Shown one piece after another: positions 44,874-47,377 of a stretch of DNA of 47,377 bases. The position numbers were made by a program, and so were the translations under genes. Position 1 is the stretch's first letter; each line of letters begins with the position of its first letter. The notes beneath the pieces are model-generated. The model was not told where the DNA came from. It did no database searches and worked only from the letters and a program-made list of their open reading frames with translations. Origin of the DNA: Microcystis aeruginosa NIES-4325 (GTDB lineage Bacteria; Cyanobacteriota; Cyanobacteriia; Cyanobacteriales; Microcystaceae); the NCBI RefSeq assembly GCF_008974145.1, contig NZ_BJKP01000029.1, positions 1 through 47,377 on the forward strand, written 5' to 3'.

Positions 44874-46301
44874 CTATTGTTGCGCTTCTAGGGGACGGGG
44901 ATTCGCTTCCTGTGAGGTCACTTTTTCCTCTTGAGTCCCCGGCAGTGGTAAGTTAAGATTTGGTCCCTGACGGATAATAAGACTGCCGAAATAGAGAGCA
45001 GAAACCAAGAAAACGACATAAATCGCCGTAATTCCGATTAGAGAAGTTAAAATCTCGCCTGCGGGCAGTTTAGAAGCAGCATCCACCGTCCGGATTTGAT
45101 TGTAAACTGTCCAGGGTTGACGACCGACACAACGGACAATCCAACCGGTTTCAACCGCAAGATAACCCAGAGGGGCTGCAAAAACCCAAGCGCGTAGTAA
45201 CCATTTTTGACTGTCGATTTTTTCGTTAGATAATTGACCGCGCAGCCATTGCCCGACAGTTACAGCCATTAAAGACGCAAGAAAAAGACCGATAGCGACC
45301 ATAATCCGGAAGGAATAATAGATTAGCCCCACCATGTGCGGTCTGTCTTCGTATTTCCACGTTTTTAAGCCGAGAACAGGTTCCGATAACTTGGGTTTTA
45401 ATTCCAAAAGATAACCCAAAGCATTAGGAATCTTCACTTCCCAGCTATTTGTCTCCGCTTTATCCTTGGGTAAAGCAACCAAACTCCAACCGGCAGTTTC
45501 TCCCGCAGGAATGGTTTCCCATTGCGCTTCCATGGCGGCTAATTTAGCCGGTTGATAGTGATACACTTGTTCGGCACTAAGATGACCGACAAAAATTTGC
45601 AAGGGGGCGATAACAATCGCTAGAGTAAGAATAATTTTGAGAGAACGACTAAAAAAGCTAATGTGACGTTTATTGAGCAAATACCAAGCACTAATCCCAC
45701 CAATGACGAATAAAGAAGTTTCCAGAGTAGCGAAAAACATATGCAGGAAACTATTAACCATGAAGGGATTGAGAATCGCTTGTAGGTAATCTTGAACGAT
45801 AAATTTACCATCCACGAAGATGCCGCCGGCGGGGGTTTGCAGCCAAGAATTAGCGGTTAAAATCCAGAAAGTGGACAGATTAGCCCCAAAAGCGACGAGA
45901 ATTGTCGCTAGGAAGTGAATTAAAGGGGGAACTCGTCCCCAACCAAACAGCATAATTCCCAGAAAACTAGCCTCTAGCATAAAGGCCATGGTTCCCTCGA
46001 AACCGAGGATAGTTCCGAAAAAGTCCCCCACTGCTTCCGAAAAAGGCGCCCAATTCATGCCAAACTGAAAAGCCATGGGTAAACCAGAAGCAACTCCAAT
46101 GCCGAAATTGAGAATGTAGAGTTTTGACCAGAAGCGAGCGTGATGATAGTAGTCAGGATTGCGGGTTTTTAGCCATAATCCTTCGACAATAACTAGATAA
46201 ATGCCCATACCAGTGGTTAACACCGGCCAAAGCATATGGAAAATAGCGGTGATGGCGAATTGTATCCGCGACAAAGCAACGGGATTGGCAAGTAAATCCA
46301 T
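44874..46301 (-). CDS. cydA: Cytochrome bd-type quinol oxidase subunit I
   Basis: 475 aa, about nine helices. His22 (AIFHMLWP) and His187 (SFLHMFFATLETSLFV) are candidate heme ligands; Glu102 and Glu110 in LGFEGTMAFMLEASF are the conserved acids of the proton path. The short Q loop has YQPAKLAAMEAQWE with the quinol-binding Lys and Glu. Odd: in GWIVRCVGRQPW the residues before VGRQPW are Arg390-Cys391 where E. coli has Ala-Glu (Glu445, important for the b595/d heme pair). First gene of cydAB; a TATATTATA box lies upstream at about 46345. Confidence 0.95.
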   Translation of the reverse strand: MDLLANPVALSRIQFAITAIFHMLWPVLTTGMGIYLVIVEGLWLKTRNPDYYHHARFWSKLYILNFGIGVASGLPMAFQFGMNWAPFSEAVGDFFGTILGFEGTMAFMLEASFLGIMLFGWGRVPPLIHFLATILVAFGANLSTFWILTANSWLQTPAGGIFVDGKFIVQDYLQAILNPFMVNSFLHMFFATLETSLFVIGGISAWYLLNKRHISFFSRSLKIILTLAIVIAPLQIFVGHLSAEQVYHYQPAKLAAMEAQWETIPAGETAGWSLVALPKDKAETNSWEVKIPNALGYLLELKPKLSEPVLGLKTWKYEDRPHMVGLIYYSFRIMVAIGLFLASLMAVTVGQWLRGQLSNEKIDSQKWLLRAWVFAAPLGYLAVETGWIVRCVGRQPWTVYNQIRTVDAASKLPAGEILTSLIGITAIYVVFLVSALYFGSLIIRQGPNLNLPLPGTQEEKVTSQEANPRPLEAQQ

Positions 46302-46395
46302 GATTATAATCTTTGAACGATCGTGAAGATATCATAAGCACCTATAATATAGCGGTTCTCACGCCCTTGTGACACACTTAAACCTTTGATAATTA

Positions 46396-46519
46396 GGGCT
46401 TGCTGAAAAAGCCTGAAATGCCGATAGGAAAAAGGTTTCGACTCAATAAAGTCGAGAAAAAAGGCCCAAAAAAAGGTAAAATACACTAAAAGCCAAGCAC
46501 TTTTTTTCATTCAGTGCAG
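46396..46519. mobile_element. Probable left end of the IS carrying the next transposase
   Basis: GGGCTTGCTGAAAAAGCC at 46396-46413 resembles the terminal inverted repeat of IS5/IS1182-like elements and lies 125 bp upstream of the transposase start. A TCGACTC/AGTCGAG-like hairpin (about 46437-46461) is inside it. The right end is beyond the window, so it cannot be paired. Confidence 0.55.
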
Positions 46520-47377
46520 ATGTATTGTATATCGACCGCAACTCCATCAGAACCCGAATCATTTGAACTGCCCTTTGGCGGAAAACTATCAGATGAAAAC
46601 CGTTGGGTTATTATGGCCAACTTAATTCTCTGGGAAAAATTTGAAGAAGAGTACGCAAAAAGCTTCTGCGAAAACAAGGGTGCGCCCGCCTTACCATTTA
46701 GGGTAGCAATGTCCGCATTAATTATTCAAGAAAGATTAGGAATAAGTGATAGAGAAACCGTCGAACAAATTAGGGAAAACCCTTACTTACAATACTTTAT
46801 TGGGCTAACAAACTATCAAACAGAAGCCCCATTTGATGCCTCAATGATGGTATATTTTCGGAAAAGAATTAAGTTAAATGTCCTTAACAAAATTAACCAA
46901 GAAATGGTGAAAAAAGGCCGAGAAATTATCGAGGACAAAGAATCTGATGCCAGAAGAGAAGAGCGAGGAGAAGAAAGTGAGCGGTTCAATGCAGGAAAAT
47001 TAAGATTAGATGCGACGGCTCGACTGAGCATCGCCGAACGTCTTGTGCGCCCGCTGATATTAAGTATCCCACAGATTTAGACCTATTAAATCAAGCTCGT
47101 CAAGGAACGGAAAAAATCCTAGATTGTCTCTACCTAGAAGTCAAGGAAAAGTTAACTAAGAAACCAAGAACTTCCCGAAAAATAGCGAGAAAGAACTATT
47201 TAAAAGTCGCTAAAAAACGTCGTCCCTCTCAAAAAGAAAGACGTAAAGCCATTGGTCAACAACTGGGATATATTCAAAGAAACTTAGGTTATATAGACCA
47301 ACTAATTGAATTAGGAGCCTCCTTAACTTGTTTAAGTAAAAGACAATATAAACTGCTATTAGTCATTGAAGAAGTCT
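46520..47377 (+). pseudogene. IS5/IS1182-type transposase, frameshifted, cut by window end
   Basis: The DUF772 N-domain reads FELPFGGKLSDENRWVIMAN, RVAMSALIIQERLGISDRET and PFDASMMVYFRKRIKLN, then the DDE domain begins at KLRLDAT. Here 26 extra bases (47018-47043) break the frame, which otherwise would continue CAPADIKYPTDLDLLNQARQ and KPRTSRKIARKNYLKVAKKR to the edge. The first frame ends at 47080. Without the insertion the protein is intact as far as visible, so inactivation looks recent. I start at ATG 46520; a GTG lies 6 nt before. Confidence 0.82.

Overview
The window looks like a chromosomal segment of a unicellular bloom-forming cyanobacterium, most likely Microcystis or a close relative. 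Direct signs are the 5' end of psbA (photosystem II D1), a cyanobacterial ndhA-ndhI-ndhG-ndhE cluster, a CO2-hydration protein (ChpX/CupB type), GUN4, DUF1823, DUF3082 and CpcD/DUF1816 proteins, at least a dozen copies of the HIP1 octamer GCGATCGC, heptanucleotide tandem repeats, and intergenic spacers crowded with decayed insertion sequences and short inverted-repeat elements. The genus is inference from gene style and repeat style.

Layout: 1-9.5 kb holds the psbA start, gpsA, an ABC-F ATPase, a PrxQ peroxiredoxin, mnmG, a nested pile of decayed mobile elements (IS1 fragment, 103-bp inverted-repeat element, IS110 5' end), sdhA and an initiator tRNA. 9.7-12.1 kb is a compact minus-strand run: DUF1823, ChpX/CupB, GUN4-domain protein and NrtS-like membrane protein. 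12.9-21 kb holds topA, a SWIM zinc-finger protein, a small exported protein, pyrE and the ndhAIGE operon, which ends in a clear intrinsic terminator. 21-25.9 kb holds lptC (with the 3' end of a group II intron just in front of it), a horizontally acquired-looking DUF262/DUF1524 nuclease, an ISAs1 remnant and an HhoA/HtrA protease. 26-29.3 kb has murT, gatD and a membrane-anchored unknown. 29.3-33.7 kb is repeat-rich, with a [2Fe-2S] thioredoxin-like protein, a methyltransferase, infC, and fragments of an AAA ATPase and xisI. 33.7-43.7 kb carries mutL, a sensor kinase, a candidate small RNA or attenuator ahead of a CpcD-DUF1816 gene, a DnaJ-type zinc-finger peptide, DUF3082, a DUF1400-type hydrolase, ppx and gdhA. 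43.8-47.4 kb has cydAB (bd-type quinol oxidase) and a frameshifted transposase cut by the window end.

Most genes are core metabolism: photosynthetic and respiratory electron flow (psbA, ndh, sdhA, cydAB), carbon and nitrogen handling (chpX, nrtS-like, gdhA), envelope building (gpsA, lptC, murT/gatD), and translation or genome upkeep (mnmG, infC, topA, mutL). I found no complete novel multigene system. The points most worth checking are the solitary DUF262/DUF1524 nuclease lodged between mobile-element debris, the orphan IS110 left end (possible bridge RNA) upstream of sdhA, the group II intron tail that redefines the lptC start, the terminator-like RNA ahead of the CpcD-DUF1816 gene, the CydA that lacks the usual Glu in its GRQPW motif, and a family of small inverted-repeat elements with 5-bp target duplications.
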